A DNA stretch of 64,000 bases from Rhodospirillales bacterium (GCA_016699855.1 CP064988.1:2074501-2138500); one strand, 5' to 3'; shown: positions 32,151-41,805, counted from the first letter of the stretch. The notes: a model not told the origin generated them from the sequence alone. Program-made: numbers and translations.

Positions 32151-33341
32151 TCAGTCGAGCTGGAGCAGCAGGCCTTTGAGGTAGGCCGTCTCGGGCAGGC
32201 CGGGATGCACGGGATGGTCCATGCCGGCGCCCGACGTGCGCAGGATGCGGCCGTCGCGGCCGGCGTCGTGCAGTCCGCGGCGGACCTGGTCGGCGAACAG
32301 CGGCGGATCGACGAGGTGCGAGCAGGAAGCGGCGAACAGCAGGCCGCCGGGCGCCACCAGCGGCGCCGCCAGCCGCGTCATCTTGCGGTAGCCCTGCGCG
32401 CCGGGCTTGAGGTCCTTGCGGCTCTTCACGAAGGCCGGCGGATCGCACACCACGATGTCGTAGCGCTCGCCGGCCTTGTGCAGCCGCGTCATCTCCTCGA
32501 ACGCCTCGGCCTTGGTGAAGGCGCAGCGCGACTCCACGCCGTTCATCGCCGCCGACGCCTTCGCGAAATCGAGCGCCGGCTGCGAGCGGTCGACCATGGT
32601 GACCGAGGCCGCGCCCTCGACCGCCGCCAGCACGCCGAAGCCGCCGGCGTAGGTGAAGACGTCGAGCACGCGGGCGCCCTGCGCGAAGGCCGCGACCATG
32701 GCGCGGTTGTCGCGCTGGTCGAAGAACCAGCCGGTCTTCTGGCCCTCGGCCGGATCGCAGGCGAAGCGCGCGCCGTTCTCCTGGACGTCCACCGGGCCGG
32801 CGATCCCGCCCTTGGCGAGGCGCGACTCCAGCTCGAGCCCCTCGAGGCGGCGGGCCGGCGAATCGTTCTTCAGCAGGATCGCCGACGGCGCCGCCACGGC
32901 GTCGAGCGCCGCGACGATGTCGTCGATCATGCGCTCGGCGCCGGCGGTGTTGGCCTGCACGACGCAGAGATCGCCGTAGCGGTCGACGATGATCCCGGGC
33001 AGCCCGTCGGCCTCGGCGTGGACCAGCCGGTAGAACGGCACGCCGGCGTAGAGCCGCGTCCGCAGCGCCAGCGCGGCGGCCAGCTTGCGCTCGACCAGCG
33101 CTCGGTCGAGGCGGGCCTCGCCGTCGCGGGTCACGAGGCGCGCGGCGATCAGCGAGTGCGGATTGAAGGTGGCGACGCCCAGCGCGTCGCCGCTGGCGGC
33201 GCGCAGCACCACGGCCGAGCCGGGCGCGATGGCCTTGGTGGCCGGCTCCATCAGTATCTCGTTCGAGAACGCCCAGGGATGGCCCGCGCGGACGCGGTGG
33301 TCCTCTCCCCCACGCATCAGGACGCTCGGATACTTCGACAT
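32151..33341 (-). CDS. Class I SAM-dependent rRNA methyltransferase (RlmI family)
   Basis: Encodes 396 residues: an N-terminal PUA-like domain (MSKYPSVLMRGGEDHRVRAG then HPWAF), a middle EEHUD-type segment, and a C-terminal Rossmann methyltransferase with VLDVFTYAGGFG, a following acidic motif, and the catalytic-loop VVCDPPAFVKSRKDL. RlmI methylates a cytosine at C5 in 23S rRNA; the exact target site here is inferred from family only. It is the first gene of a minus-strand pair with the MFS transporter. Confidence 0.9.
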   Translation of the reverse strand: MSKYPSVLMRGGEDHRVRAGHPWAFSNEILMEPATKAIAPGSAVVLRAASGDALGVATFNPHSLIAARLVTRDGEARLDRALVERKLAAALALRTRLYAGVPFYRLVHAEADGLPGIIVDRYGDLCVVQANTAGAERMIDDIVAALDAVAAPSAILLKNDSPARRLEGLELESRLAKGGIAGPVDVQENGARFACDPAEGQKTGWFFDQRDNRAMVAAFAQGARVLDVFTYAGGFGVLAAVEGAASVTMVDRSQPALDFAKASAAMNGVESRCAFTKAEAFEEMTRLHKAGERYDIVVCDPPAFVKSRKDLKPGAQGYRKMTRLAAPLVAPGGLLFAASCSHLVDPPLFADQVRRGLHDAGRDGRILRTSGAGMDHPVHPGLPETAYLKGLLLQLD

Positions 33342-33464
33342 TGATTTCCCAACCCGGCGGCCGCGCCGGTTTCCAGCGGATGATCCATCCTCCTAGCGCG
33401 AAGCGCGCGCCGAGTCGAAGCCGGAAACGCGGCGATGTCCCCGCACGTGGCGTGCGCGCAGGCG

Positions 33465-35231
33465 TCAGTCGCCGCGGGCGACTCCATCGCGGCGGGGATC
33501 GGCGCCACCCTCGTAACCGAGCAGGCGCCCGTCGGAATCGCGCCGCGCGCGCACGCCGTGCAGGCCGCCGGCGTGCGGCGCGACGACGACGCGGTGGCCG
33601 CGCGCCGAAAGCGCCTCGACGAGGCGCGCGGTCGCCTGATCGTCGACGCCGCGCTCGATCTCGGTCGCCGGTCCGCGGTTGAGCGCGCGCCGCGCCGAGA
33701 TCGCCGCCTGCATGTCGAGGCCCTCGTAGAGGATCCCGGCCAGCGTCTGCAGCACGTCGCCGATGATGCGCGAGCCGCCGGCCGAGCCGACCGCGAGCGC
33801 GAAGCGGCCGTCGGCATCGACGGCGATCACCGGCGACATCGACGACCGCGGCCGCTTGCCGGGCTCGACGCGGTTGGCGACGGCGCGGCCGCCGGCCATC
33901 GGCCGGGCGGTGAAATCCGTCAGCTCGTTGTTGAGCGGGAAGCCGCCGACGAAGCGGCGCGCGCCGAACGGCCCCTCGACCGTCGTGGTGAACGAGACCG
34001 CGTCGCCCCAGCGGTCGACGACCACGAGATGGCTGGTGCCACCCTCCGGCTTCACCGGCTCGGCGCCGGCGGGTGGTGTTGGCGCGCCGGGCGGGACACC
34101 GGCCGCGACCGCCGCCATGACGCCGTCGCGCCGCAGCGCCGCGGCGCGGCCGGCGAGATACGCGGGATCGAGCAACCCGTCGGCGGGCACCGGCGTGAAG
34201 GATGGATCGCCCAGCCAGCGCTCGCGGTCGGCGAAGATCAGCCGTCCGATCTCGGCCAGGCGGTGGGCGGTCTCGACCTCCGACGCCGGCGCGGCGGCGC
34301 CCGGCGCCACGGGCCACATCGCCAGCCCCTGGAGCACCGCCAGCGGGCCCGACGACGGCGGACCCATGCCGCAGACCTGGAGATCGGCGACCGGCGCGCA
34401 CAGCGGCGCGCGGCGCAGCGGACGGTAGCCGGCGAGGTCGGCCAGGGTCATCGCGCCCGGCCGCGGCGCGCGCGCCACCGCCGCGACGATCTCCGCCGCC
34501 AAGGGCCCGGTGTGCAGCGCGTCGGCGCCGCCTTCGGCCAGCGTCCGCAGCGTCGCCGCCAGCGCGGGATTGCGGACGATGTCGCCGCGCTTGCGCGGCG
34601 CGCCCGCGGCGTCGAAGAAGATCCTCAGCGCCTGCGGATCGTCCTTGAGGCCGGGATCGTTCTCCAGCGCGCGCGCCAGCCGTGGCGGCGCCGGGAACCC
34701 CTCCTCGGCCAGCCGCGCGGCCGGCGCGAACAAGTCGCGCCAAGGCAGCCTGCCGTGGACGCGATGGACCGCCTCGAGCATGCGCATCGCGCCGGGCACG
34801 CCGATGGACAGGCCCGAGGCCACCGCCAGTGGAAACTCCAAGGGGCGGCCGGCGGTGTCGAGGAACATCGTCGCGGTGGCGGCGGCCGGCGCGGTCTCGC
34901 GCCCGTCCCACGCGGCGATCCGGCGACCGCGCGCGTCGTAGTGCAGCAGGAAGCCGCCGCCGCCGATACCCGAGGCCTGCGGCTCGACCACGCCGAGGAC
35001 GAGCTGGACGGCGATGGCGGCGTCGACCGCCGAGCCGCCCTTGCGGAGGATGTCCAGGCCGGCCTCGACCGCCATCGGGTTGGCGGCGGCCACGATGTGC
35101 GTGCGCGCGAGCGCCAACGGTTCGCGCGCCATGATCGGCCCGGCCGGCGCCGCGCCGAGCGCGAAGGCCAGCGCCACGGACTTGAGCCGGATCAAGGGAC
35201 GGCGCTGGATGATCGACCACAAACGCGGCAT
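33465..35231 (-). CDS. ggt: Gamma-glutamyltransferase
   Basis: Encodes 588 residues. It cleaves the gamma-glutamyl bond of glutathione and related peptides in the periplasm. The N-terminus has a hydrophobic signal segment (SVALAFALGAAPAGPIMA) after a basic start. The precursor autocleaves before the catalytic Thr399 in EGGTSHLVVVDRWGD, the standard maturation site, and GIGGGGFLLHYDARG plus the late GSAGGSRIIGDVLQTL match the family. It is divergent from the K+ channel gene, with no clear operon partner. With three or more GST genes in the window it fits active glutathione metabolism. Confidence 0.94.
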   Translation of the reverse strand: MPRLWSIIQRRPLIRLKSVALAFALGAAPAGPIMAREPLALARTHIVAAANPMAVEAGLDILRKGGSAVDAAIAVQLVLGVVEPQASGIGGGGFLLHYDARGRRIAAWDGRETAPAAATATMFLDTAGRPLEFPLAVASGLSIGVPGAMRMLEAVHRVHGRLPWRDLFAPAARLAEEGFPAPPRLARALENDPGLKDDPQALRIFFDAAGAPRKRGDIVRNPALAATLRTLAEGGADALHTGPLAAEIVAAVARAPRPGAMTLADLAGYRPLRRAPLCAPVADLQVCGMGPPSSGPLAVLQGLAMWPVAPGAAAPASEVETAHRLAEIGRLIFADRERWLGDPSFTPVPADGLLDPAYLAGRAAALRRDGVMAAVAAGVPPGAPTPPAGAEPVKPEGGTSHLVVVDRWGDAVSFTTTVEGPFGARRFVGGFPLNNELTDFTARPMAGGRAVANRVEPGKRPRSSMSPVIAVDADGRFALAVGSAGGSRIIGDVLQTLAGILYEGLDMQAAISARRALNRGPATEIERGVDDQATARLVEALSARGHRVVVAPHAGGLHGVRARRDSDGRLLGYEGGADPRRDGVARGD

Positions 35232-35335
35232 TGAGGACTCCGGCGGGCGGACGGCGCGTGCCGGCCGGTAGCCTGTGTCGGGGCCGCGTCGCGCGCAAGC
35301 GTGGCGTCCAGACGCCCGTCGACGGAAGGAAACGC

Positions 35336-35794
35336 ATGCTGCTATCGATGCTCGCGGCGATCGCGCTGGTGCTCGTCACCCTGTTGATCCACTACGAGAC
35401 GCTGCGGATCACGGGGGAATTGCTGCCGCGCCTCACCATCGTCTCGCCACGCTTCCGCATCGTGTTCGTGGTGCTGGCCTGCTTCGTGGCGCACACCATC
35501 GAGGTCTGGGTGTTCGGCCTGTCGTACATGTGGCTCGATTCGTGGCCGGGCTTCGGCGATTTCGCGGGGCCGCCGCACCCCGCCTTCACGCTCGAGGACT
35601 ACGTCTACTTCTCGGTGACGACCTACACCTCGCTCGGCTACGGCGACATCTATCCGACCGGCGGGCTGCGGCTGATGGCCGGCGTCGAGGCGCTGACCGG
35701 GCTGCTGATGATCGGCTGGTCGGCGTCGTTCACCTACATCGAGATGCGCGAGCTGTGGTCGTTCCACGGCCGCGGCCGGCGCGATCGCGATTGA
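35336..35794 (+). CDS. Two-helix potassium channel protein
   Basis: Encodes about 152 residues from an ATG preceded by GGAAGGAAACGC. An N-terminal helix (MLAAIALVLVTLLIHY), a second hydrophobic stretch (FVVLACFVAHTIEVWVFGL), a pore loop with the selectivity filter TSLGYGD (98-104) and a last helix (LTGLLMIGWSASFTYI) form a minimal ion channel. The filter differs from TVGYGD only in the second residue, consistent with K+ selectivity. No regulatory domain (RCK) is attached. It stands between ggt (divergent) and the P1 peptidase. Confidence 0.88.
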   Translation: MLLSMLAAIALVLVTLLIHYETLRITGELLPRLTIVSPRFRIVFVVLACFVAHTIEVWVFGLSYMWLDSWPGFGDFAGPPHPAFTLEDYVYFSVTTYTSLGYGDIYPTGGLRLMAGVEALTGLLMIGWSASFTYIEMRELWSFHGRGRRDRD

Positions 35795-35845
35795 CCGGCC
35801 GCGCGCGGCGTCGTTAGCGTCGCGGCCGGACAGCGAGAGGTATCG

Positions 35846-36883
35846 ATGACGCGCCCCGGCCCGCGCAACCTGATCACCGACGTCGACGGCATCCTGGTCG
35901 GCAACGCCGAGGACCGGCGCGCGCGCAGCGGCACCACCGTGGTGCTGTGCGATCCGCCGGCCTGCGCCGCGGTCGACGTGCGCGGCGGCGCGCCGGGCAC
36001 CCGCGACACCGACCTGCTGGATCCTTCATGCCGGGTCGACCGGATCGACGGCGTGTTCCTGTCCGGCGGCTCGGCGTTCGGCCTGTCGGCCGGTGACGGC
36101 GTGATGAAGTGGCTGCGAGAGCGCGGCCGCGGCGTCCAGGTCGGGCCGGTCAACGTGCCGATCGTGCCCGGCGCCATCCTGTTCGATCTGCTGAACGGCG
36201 GCGACAAGGAGTGGGATTGGCCGCCCTACCGCGAGCTGGGCTACGCCGCGACCGACGCCGCCGGCCGCGACTTCGCGCTCGGCAATTCCGGCGCCGGGCT
36301 GGGCGCCAAGGCCGGCAACCTGAAGGGCGGGCTGGGCAGCGCCTCGGCGGTCGACCCGGCCACCGGCTTGCAGGTCGGCGCGCTGGTCGCGGTCAACGCC
36401 CGCGGCTTCGCCACCATGGGCGACATGGCGCAGTTCTGGGCCTGGGCGGTGGAGCAAGGCGACGAGTTCGGCGGTCTGCCGCCGCCGCCGCGCAAGCTCG
36501 GCCTGAAGGTGTCGCACAGCAGGGGCGAGCTGGAGCACGACGCGCCCGATCCGGTGGCGGCGGCCCACGCCGATCCGCGCGGCAACACCACCATCGCGGT
36601 GGTCGCTACCAACGCCCGGCTCGACAAGGCGGGATGCCGGCGGCTGGCGGTGATGGCGCAGGACGGCCTCGCCCGCTCGCTGCGGCCGATCCACACCCCC
36701 TCCGACGGCGACTGCGTTTTCTTTATCGCGACCGGCCGGCGGGCCGGCGACCTCGATCCGCTGGCGGCCGCGGAGCTGGGCACGCTGGCGGCGGACTGTC
36801 TTGCCCGGGCGGTGGCGCGCGCCGTCTATCATGCGGAGACTCTTGGGGAATCGCGCTCTTGGCGGGACACGTTCCGGCGTTGA
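35846..36883 (+). CDS. P1 family peptidase (DmpA/S58 type)
   Basis: Encodes 345 residues. These Ntn-type aminopeptidases cleave themselves to expose an N-terminal Ser or Thr. Typical blocks are GNAEDRRARSGTTVVLCD near the start, FLSGGSAFGLSAGDGVM, VPIVPGAILFDL and GLGAKAGNLKGGLGSAS; the likely cleavage region is RGNTTIAVVATN with Asn247-Thr248-Thr249. The ATG follows AGAGGTATCG. It is a single gene. The substrate may be peptides with an N-terminal D- or beta-amino acid, known for relatives but not provable here. Confidence 0.88.
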   Translation: MTRPGPRNLITDVDGILVGNAEDRRARSGTTVVLCDPPACAAVDVRGGAPGTRDTDLLDPSCRVDRIDGVFLSGGSAFGLSAGDGVMKWLRERGRGVQVGPVNVPIVPGAILFDLLNGGDKEWDWPPYRELGYAATDAAGRDFALGNSGAGLGAKAGNLKGGLGSASAVDPATGLQVGALVAVNARGFATMGDMAQFWAWAVEQGDEFGGLPPPPRKLGLKVSHSRGELEHDAPDPVAAAHADPRGNTTIAVVATNARLDKAGCRRLAVMAQDGLARSLRPIHTPSDGDCVFFIATGRRAGDLDPLAAAELGTLAADCLARAVARAVYHAETLGESRSWRDTFRR

Positions 36884-37050
36884 AGGCCGCGGGCGACGTC
36901 ACGGTCCTGAGGTCGGCTTTTCACATAAAAGACGCGGATTTCTGGCGCGAATTGGCGATTTCACGCTAAGATTGATCGATGCGGAGGGATTGATAACCCC
37001 GCGCACATCGCCAATATACCGCGACGAGAATCGTGGTTGGGGAGACAAGC

Positions 37051-37827
37051 ATGGCTCAGTGGGACATGAACGCGCAGCAGCAGCCCTACGCCGGGTACGG
37101 CGCGACGACCATCGACCAGGCGGCCTTCGACGCCGGCCTGCGCGCGCACATGCTGCGCGTCTACAACTACATGGCCTCGGGACTGGCGCTGAGCGGCATC
37201 GTGGCGCTGGCGCTGTTCTCGTCGCCGGACATCGCCGGCATCTTCTTCCAGACCCGCGTTCTGGCCAGCGGCCGCTCGGTCGTGACCGGGCTGAACCTGC
37301 TCGGCTGGGTCGCGATCCTGGCGCCGCTCGGCCTGATGCTGCTGACCGCGTTCCGGGCGCAGAAGATGAGCGTGCCTGCGATCCACGCGGTGTACTGGTC
37401 GATCACGGCGCTGATGGGCGTCAGCCTGTCGCTGCTGCTGTTCCGCTACACCGGCGCCAGCGTGGCGCGGACCTTCTTCATCACGGCGGCGGCGTTCGGC
37501 GGCCTGAGCCTCTACGGCTACACCACCAAGCGCGACCTGTCGGGTTGGGGCAAGTTCCTGATGATGGGCGTGATCGGCCTCGTCATCGCGTCGATCGTGA
37601 ACCTCATCTGGCCGATGGGCGCGCTCAGCTTCATCATCTCGGCCGTCGGCGTGCTGATCTTCTCGGCGCTGATCGCCTACGACACGCAGTCGATCAAGCA
37701 GCAGTACAGCGAGGCCTACGGCACGGACGTGCAGGAGAAGCTCGCGGTGTTCGGCGCGCTCAGCCTGTACCTCGACTTCGTGAACCTGTTCCAGTTCCTC
37801 ATGAGCTTCTTCGGGGAAAAGGAATAA
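37051..37827 (+). CDS. Bax inhibitor-1/YccA family membrane protein
   Basis: Encodes about 258 residues. The ATG at 37051 follows GGGGAGACAAGC; an upstream GTG at 37033 is less likely. About seven hydrophobic segments are seen, with the family's N-terminal HMLRVYNYMASGLALSGI and C-terminal YLDFVNLFQFLMSFFGEKE. BI-1/YccA proteins are inner-membrane proteins linked to calcium leak and to control of FtsH in E. coli. A strong terminator follows the gene at 37863-37897, so it is probably monocistronic. Confidence 0.92.
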   Translation: MAQWDMNAQQQPYAGYGATTIDQAAFDAGLRAHMLRVYNYMASGLALSGIVALALFSSPDIAGIFFQTRVLASGRSVVTGLNLLGWVAILAPLGLMLLTAFRAQKMSVPAIHAVYWSITALMGVSLSLLLFRYTGASVARTFFITAAAFGGLSLYGYTTKRDLSGWGKFLMMGVIGLVIASIVNLIWPMGALSFIISAVGVLIFSALIAYDTQSIKQQYSEAYGTDVQEKLAVFGALSLYLDFVNLFQFLMSFFGEKE

Positions 37828-37862
37828 CGAACGCCGCCGCCGTCCATCGGACGGCTCGGCGG

Positions 37863-37897
37863 AACGCCCGGACCGGAAGGTCCGGGCGTTTTCGTTT
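37863..37897 (+). terminator. Rho-independent terminator after the BI-1 gene
   Basis: AACGCCCGGACC (37863-37874), the loop GGAA and GGTCCGGGCGTT (37879-37890) make a perfect 12-bp stem, followed by TTCGTTT. It lies 36 bp after the BI-1 stop and 27 bp before nhaA, so it should separate the two genes. Confidence 0.9.
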
Positions 37898-37923
37898 CGA
37901 CGGCCCGACGCCCGGAGCCCGGC

Positions 37924-39090
37924 ATGATCGCCCAGACCCGCAGGTTCCTCGCCACCGAGGCCGGCCCCGGCGCCTGCCTCGTGGCCGCCGCGGCGGTATC
38001 CCTCGTCCTCGCGAACTCGCCGCTGGCGCCGCACGCCCGCGCGTTGCTCCTGACGCCGCTCAGCCTGGCGTTCGGCGAGATCGGCCTCGCCAAGCCGCTG
38101 CTGCTGTGGATCAACGACGGCCTGATGGCGGTGTTCTTCCTGCTGGTCGGCCTCGAGATCAAGCGCGAGGCGCTGGAGGGCGAGCTGTCGAAGCCGTCGC
38201 AGATGGCGCTGCCGGCCGTGGCGGCGCTGGGCGGCATGGTGGCGCCGGCGGCGGTCTACGCCGCGTTCAACCTCGGCGATCCCGTCGCGCTGCGCGGCTG
38301 GGCGATCCCCGCCGCCACCGACATCGCCTTCTGCGTCGCGGTGCTGGCGCTGCTGGGTCCCAGGGTGCCGCTGGCGCTGAAGCTGTTCCTGACCACGCTG
38401 GCGGTGGTCGACGATCTCGGCGCCATCGTCGTGATCGCGGTGTTCTACACCGCCGACCTCTCGGGACTGGCGCTGGCGCTGGCGGGGCTCTGCGTCGCGG
38501 CGATGGTCGCGCTCAACCTCGCGGGCGTGCGCCGCTTCGGACCCTACCTGCTGGTCGGCGTCGTGTTGTGGGTGTGCGTGCTGAAGTCGGGCGTGCACGC
38601 GACGCTGGCCGGCGTCGTGACCGCGCTGTGCCTGCCGCTGCGCGGCGGCGACGAGGCGCCGGACGACCGCCCGTTCATCCATCTCGAGCACGCGCTGCAT
38701 CCATGGGTGTCGTTCCTGATCATGCCGGTGTTCGCCTTCGCCAACGCCGGCGTGTCGTTCGAGGGCCTGACCCTGGCGCGGCTGGCCGAGCCGATCCCGC
38801 TGGGCATCGCCGCCGGGCTGTTCGTGGGCAAGCAGATCGGCGTGTTCGGCGCCGCCGCGCTGGTGATCCGCGCGGGCGCCGCGACCCTGCCGACCGGCGC
38901 CACCTGGACGGGGCTGTACGGCGCCTCCTTGTGCGCCGGCATCGGCTTCACCATGAGCCTGTTCATCGGCAACCTGGCCTGGGCGGACCCGGACTACGGC
39001 TCGCCGCTGCGGCTGGGGGTGCTGGTCGGCTCGCTGCTCTCGGCGGCGGCCGGCTACGCCGTGCTGCGCCTCATGCCGGCGAGGACCTAG
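37924..39090 (+). CDS. nhaA: Na+/H+ antiporter NhaA
   Basis: Encodes 388 residues. It exchanges cytoplasmic Na+ for external H+ and supports growth at alkaline pH or high salt. The ion-binding aspartates align with E. coli numbering: Asp133 in PAATDIAFC, and Asp163-Asp164 in LTTLAVVDDLGAI. Further family segments are VFFLLVGLEIKREALEGELS and GIGFTMSLFIGNLAW. The start codon is ATG at 37924, directly after the terminator. It is monocistronic as far as can be seen; a small palindromic region follows. Confidence 0.95.
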   Translation: MIAQTRRFLATEAGPGACLVAAAAVSLVLANSPLAPHARALLLTPLSLAFGEIGLAKPLLLWINDGLMAVFFLLVGLEIKREALEGELSKPSQMALPAVAALGGMVAPAAVYAAFNLGDPVALRGWAIPAATDIAFCVAVLALLGPRVPLALKLFLTTLAVVDDLGAIVVIAVFYTADLSGLALALAGLCVAAMVALNLAGVRRFGPYLLVGVVLWVCVLKSGVHATLAGVVTALCLPLRGGDEAPDDRPFIHLEHALHPWVSFLIMPVFAFANAGVSFEGLTLARLAEPIPLGIAAGLFVGKQIGVFGAAALVIRAGAATLPTGATWTGLYGASLCAGIGFTMSLFIGNLAWADPDYGSPLRLGVLVGSLLSAAAGYAVLRLMPART

Positions 39091-39129
39091 GGCGCGTAGG
39101 GTGTTATGTGACGGCGCCTTTTCAATCTC

Positions 39130-39154
39130 GCTCCCCCCTTGTGGGGCAGGGAGC
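39130..39154. repeat. Short hairpin in the nhaA-PatB gap
   Basis: GCTCCCCCCTTGTGGGGCAG and the following GGAGC can pair. Similar CCCTCCCCCTTGTGGG sequence occurs near 23511, so this is a minor dispersed repeat. Confidence 0.5.
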
Positions 39155-39296
39155 ATGAGGGCGCGGGGGCGGTGAGATCTGCGAATGCCATAGCCCACAA
39201 GGGCGAGGAGCATGAGAAACCGCGCCGCTTGCCAGCGGGCCGGGGGCGTCGGAAAGTCCGGCGCGACCGCGCCATCACCGCGAAAGGCGATACCCC

Positions 39297-40475
39297 GTGA
39301 GCACCGCGAATCCGTTCGACCTGTCCGAGGCCACGCTGCGCGGGCTGACCAACTCGAAGTGGCACAAATACGGCCCGGACGTGCTGCCGGCCTTCGTGGC
39401 GGAGATGGATTTCGCCGTCGCCGAGCCGATCCAGGACGCCGTGCGCCGCATCGTCGACCGCCGCGACTACGGCTATCCGATGCGCGGCGGCGGCAAGGCC
39501 GGGCTGGCGCTGGCGGCGGCCTTCGCCACGCGCATGAAGGACCGCTTCGACTGGAGCGTCGATCCCGATCTGGTGGTGCCCGTCGCCGATCTGGTGCAGG
39601 GCACGTTCGCGCCGGTGCTGGCGTTCTCCGATCCCGGCGACGGCGTGATCCTGCAGACGCCGAACTATCCGCCGTTCCGCGAGGTCATCCGCACGACGGG
39701 CCGCAAGCTGATCGCGCTGCCGATGGTCGACGACGGCACGCGCCATGTCTGCGACATCGCCGCGCTGGCCAAGGAGTGCGACGCGAAGACCCGCATCTTC
39801 ACGCTGTGCAATCCGCAGAACCCCACGGGCCGCGTGTTCACGCGCGCGGAGCTGCTGGAATTCGGCCGCTTCGCGATCGAGCGCGACCTGATCGTGATCG
39901 CCGACGAGATCCACGCGGACATCGTCTATCCCGGCCATCGCCACATCCCGTTCGCCTCGCTGGGCCCGGAATACGCCGCGCGCACGGTGACGCTGACCTC
40001 GGCGACCAAGAGCTTCAACATCCCCGGCCTGCGCGCCGCGCTGCTGCATTTCGGCGACGCCGCCCTGCGCGACCGGTTCCTCCAGCGCATCCCCGCCCGC
40101 CTGATGGGCGACGCCAACGCCATCGGCGTCGACGCCACCGTGGCGGCGTGGACCGAGGGCCAGCCGTGGCTCGACGCGGTGACGGCGCATCTGCTCAAGG
40201 CGCGCGACCGGCTGGTCGAGACCGTGCGCAAGGAGACGCCAAAGGTGAAGGTGCACGCGCCGGAGGGCACGTTCCTGGCGTGGCTGGACTGCTCGGCGCT
40301 CGGGCTCAACACGCCGGCGTTCGACTTCTTCCACGACAAGGCGAAGATCGCCTTCAGCGCCGGCGAGACCTTCGATCCGGCCTGCGCGCAGTTCGTGCGC
40401 TTCAACTTCGCGACCTCGATGCCGATCCTCGACGGCATCCTCGACCGCTACACGACGGCGGTGCGGGCGGTGTGA
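39297..40475 (+). CDS. MalY/PatB family aminotransferase (C-S lyase type)
   Basis: Encodes 392 residues (GTG start), a fold-type I PLP enzyme. The PLP lysine is Lys238 in TSATKSFNIPG; NPQNPTGRVFTRAEL, then IADEIHADIVYPGHRHIPF are conserved active-site blocks. PatB/MalY enzymes cleave cystathionine or cysteine conjugates to release thiols, pyruvate and ammonia. It could serve methionine synthesis or break down cysteine S-conjugates derived from GST products; the second idea is inference from the many GST genes downstream. It ends about 100 bp before tRNA-Arg. Confidence 0.9.
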   Translation: MSTANPFDLSEATLRGLTNSKWHKYGPDVLPAFVAEMDFAVAEPIQDAVRRIVDRRDYGYPMRGGGKAGLALAAAFATRMKDRFDWSVDPDLVVPVADLVQGTFAPVLAFSDPGDGVILQTPNYPPFREVIRTTGRKLIALPMVDDGTRHVCDIAALAKECDAKTRIFTLCNPQNPTGRVFTRAELLEFGRFAIERDLIVIADEIHADIVYPGHRHIPFASLGPEYAARTVTLTSATKSFNIPGLRAALLHFGDAALRDRFLQRIPARLMGDANAIGVDATVAAWTEGQPWLDAVTAHLLKARDRLVETVRKETPKVKVHAPEGTFLAWLDCSALGLNTPAFDFFHDKAKIAFSAGETFDPACAQFVRFNFATSMPILDGILDRYTTAVRAV

Positions 40476-40571
40476 GGCGGCGATACGGGCCGCGCGGCCC
40501 GGCGCCGGGGCGGCGGCGGCCGGGGCGCCTTCTTGCCAGCGTGGGCCAATCCCGCTATCTCTCCGCCCGCC

Positions 40572-40648
<77 letters not shown>

Positions 40649-41023
40649 ATCATTTCAATGAGTTAGAACCCACCGACACCTCATTCAATCCTATAAAGAT
40701 ACCATATAGCTACCGGCAATTGGGCCCGAAGCTCGGCTAAAATGCCGGCGGGTGTGAAAACAGGATCAGAGCGGCTACTCCGCCGCGCCGACAGGTAGTG
40801 GCCGATCCTGAGGATGCGGAAGATCCGCTACCGGGAACCTTGGATCACACTTCGAGTGTCACCTCGAGCTGGCTTCCCGCGCAACCCGGCGCACTGCAAG
40901 ATTTCCCACGAATTGACGTGGCAAGAGTCAGGCGGAGGCAGGCCGATCAGCCGGGCGACGGCGAGGATCTTCGGTAGGGTAGGGTTGGGTTGCGACACGC
41001 AGCACCGACCGGGGATCGACACC
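40649..41023. other. tRNA-to-IS gap
   Basis: No gene is supported. The first 100 bases are AT-richer than the genome. A loose inverted repeat (CAGGATCAGAGCGGCTACT at about 40760 against AGGTAGTGGCCGATCCTG at about 40794) is visible. Bits of reversed, frameshifted coding-like sequence are present but cannot be assigned. No copy of the tRNA 3' end was found. Confidence 0.5.
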
Positions 41024-41805
41024 ATGACCGACGACAAGATGGCGCTTCGCGAGCATCTGGAGAAGGGCTCCGACGCCGGTGTGCTGCGCGAGATGATCGG
41101 CCTCGCCGCCCAGCGGCTAATGGAGCTGGAGGCCGAAGGCCTGTGCGGGGCGGGGCACGGAGAGCGCAGCGCGCAGCGGCGCAACCAGCGCAACGGCTAC
41201 CGCGAGCGCGACTGGGAGACGCGGGCCGGCACGGTCGAGCTGCGCATCCCGAAGCTGCGCAAGGGCAGCTACTTCCCGGACCCCCGGCGGACGGCCGAGA
41301 AGGCGCTGACGGCGGTGATCTCAGCGCAAACGCGAAGCGTTTGTCGCGGGGAGGCCTACGTGCAGGGCATCTCGGCCCGCTCGGTCGACGAGCTGGTCAA
41401 GGCCATGGCATGGACGGGATCAGCAAGGGCCAGGTCAGCCGGCTGTGCGCCGAGATCAACGCGAGGCTGCAGACCTTCCTGCGCCGCCCGATCGAGGGCG
41501 ACTGCCCTACATGTGGCTCGACGCCACCTACGTCAGAGCCCGCCACTACCACCGTATCGTCTCGGTCGCCGTCAACGGCGACGGCCGGCTGGAGGTGTTG
41601 GGGATGACGGTCGGCAACAGCGGGGCCGAGCCGCTCTGGACCGTGTTCCCGCGCTCGCTGGCGCGTCGCGGCCTGCGGGGCGTCAGACGGGTCGTGTCGG
41701 ACGCCACGAGGGTTTGAAGGCCGCCGGCGCCAAGGTGCTGGGCGCGACCTGGCGGCGCTGCCACGTCCACTTCACGCGCAACGGGATGGCCCCTGATCTG
41801 CCAGA
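41024..41805 (+). pseudogene. IS256-family transposase, decayed and truncated
   Basis: It starts with ATG at 41024 (MTDDKMALREHLEKGSDAG). Recognisable IS256-type segments follow in shifting frames: RNQRNGYRERDWETRAGTVE, LRIPKLRKGSYFPDPRRTAE, then after a frameshift near 41405 ISKGQVSRLCAEINARLQTF, after another near 41505 MWLDATYVRARHYHRIVSVA (with the catalytic Asp of LDATY), and finally GLKAAGAKVLGATWRRCHV. The C-terminal third with the catalytic Glu is missing. A short insertion with AAACGCGAAGCGTTT interrupts the conserved AVI...EAYVQG block near 41320. It is not functional. Confidence 0.85.

Noticed and set aside
30079..35379. A very long minus-strand open frame (over 1700 residues)
   Set aside because: It runs antisense through the histidine kinase gene and in a shadow frame of the MFS, methyltransferase and GGT genes. 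Its sequence is Arg/Ala low-complexity with no motif, as expected for shadow frames in high-GC DNA.
37863..37897. Treating the hairpin after the BI-1 gene as a member of the mobile palindrome families
   Set aside because: It is a perfect 12-bp stem with a GGAA loop and T-rich tail exactly after a stop codon, as in ordinary terminators, and its arms do not match the repeat families.
40649..40900. A tRNA-derived attachment repeat (attR) or integrase gene beside tRNA-Arg
   Set aside because: I looked for the tRNA 3' end (GTTCGAATCTCGCCGGGTCC) downstream and did not find a copy, and no tyrosine recombinase is encoded in the window.
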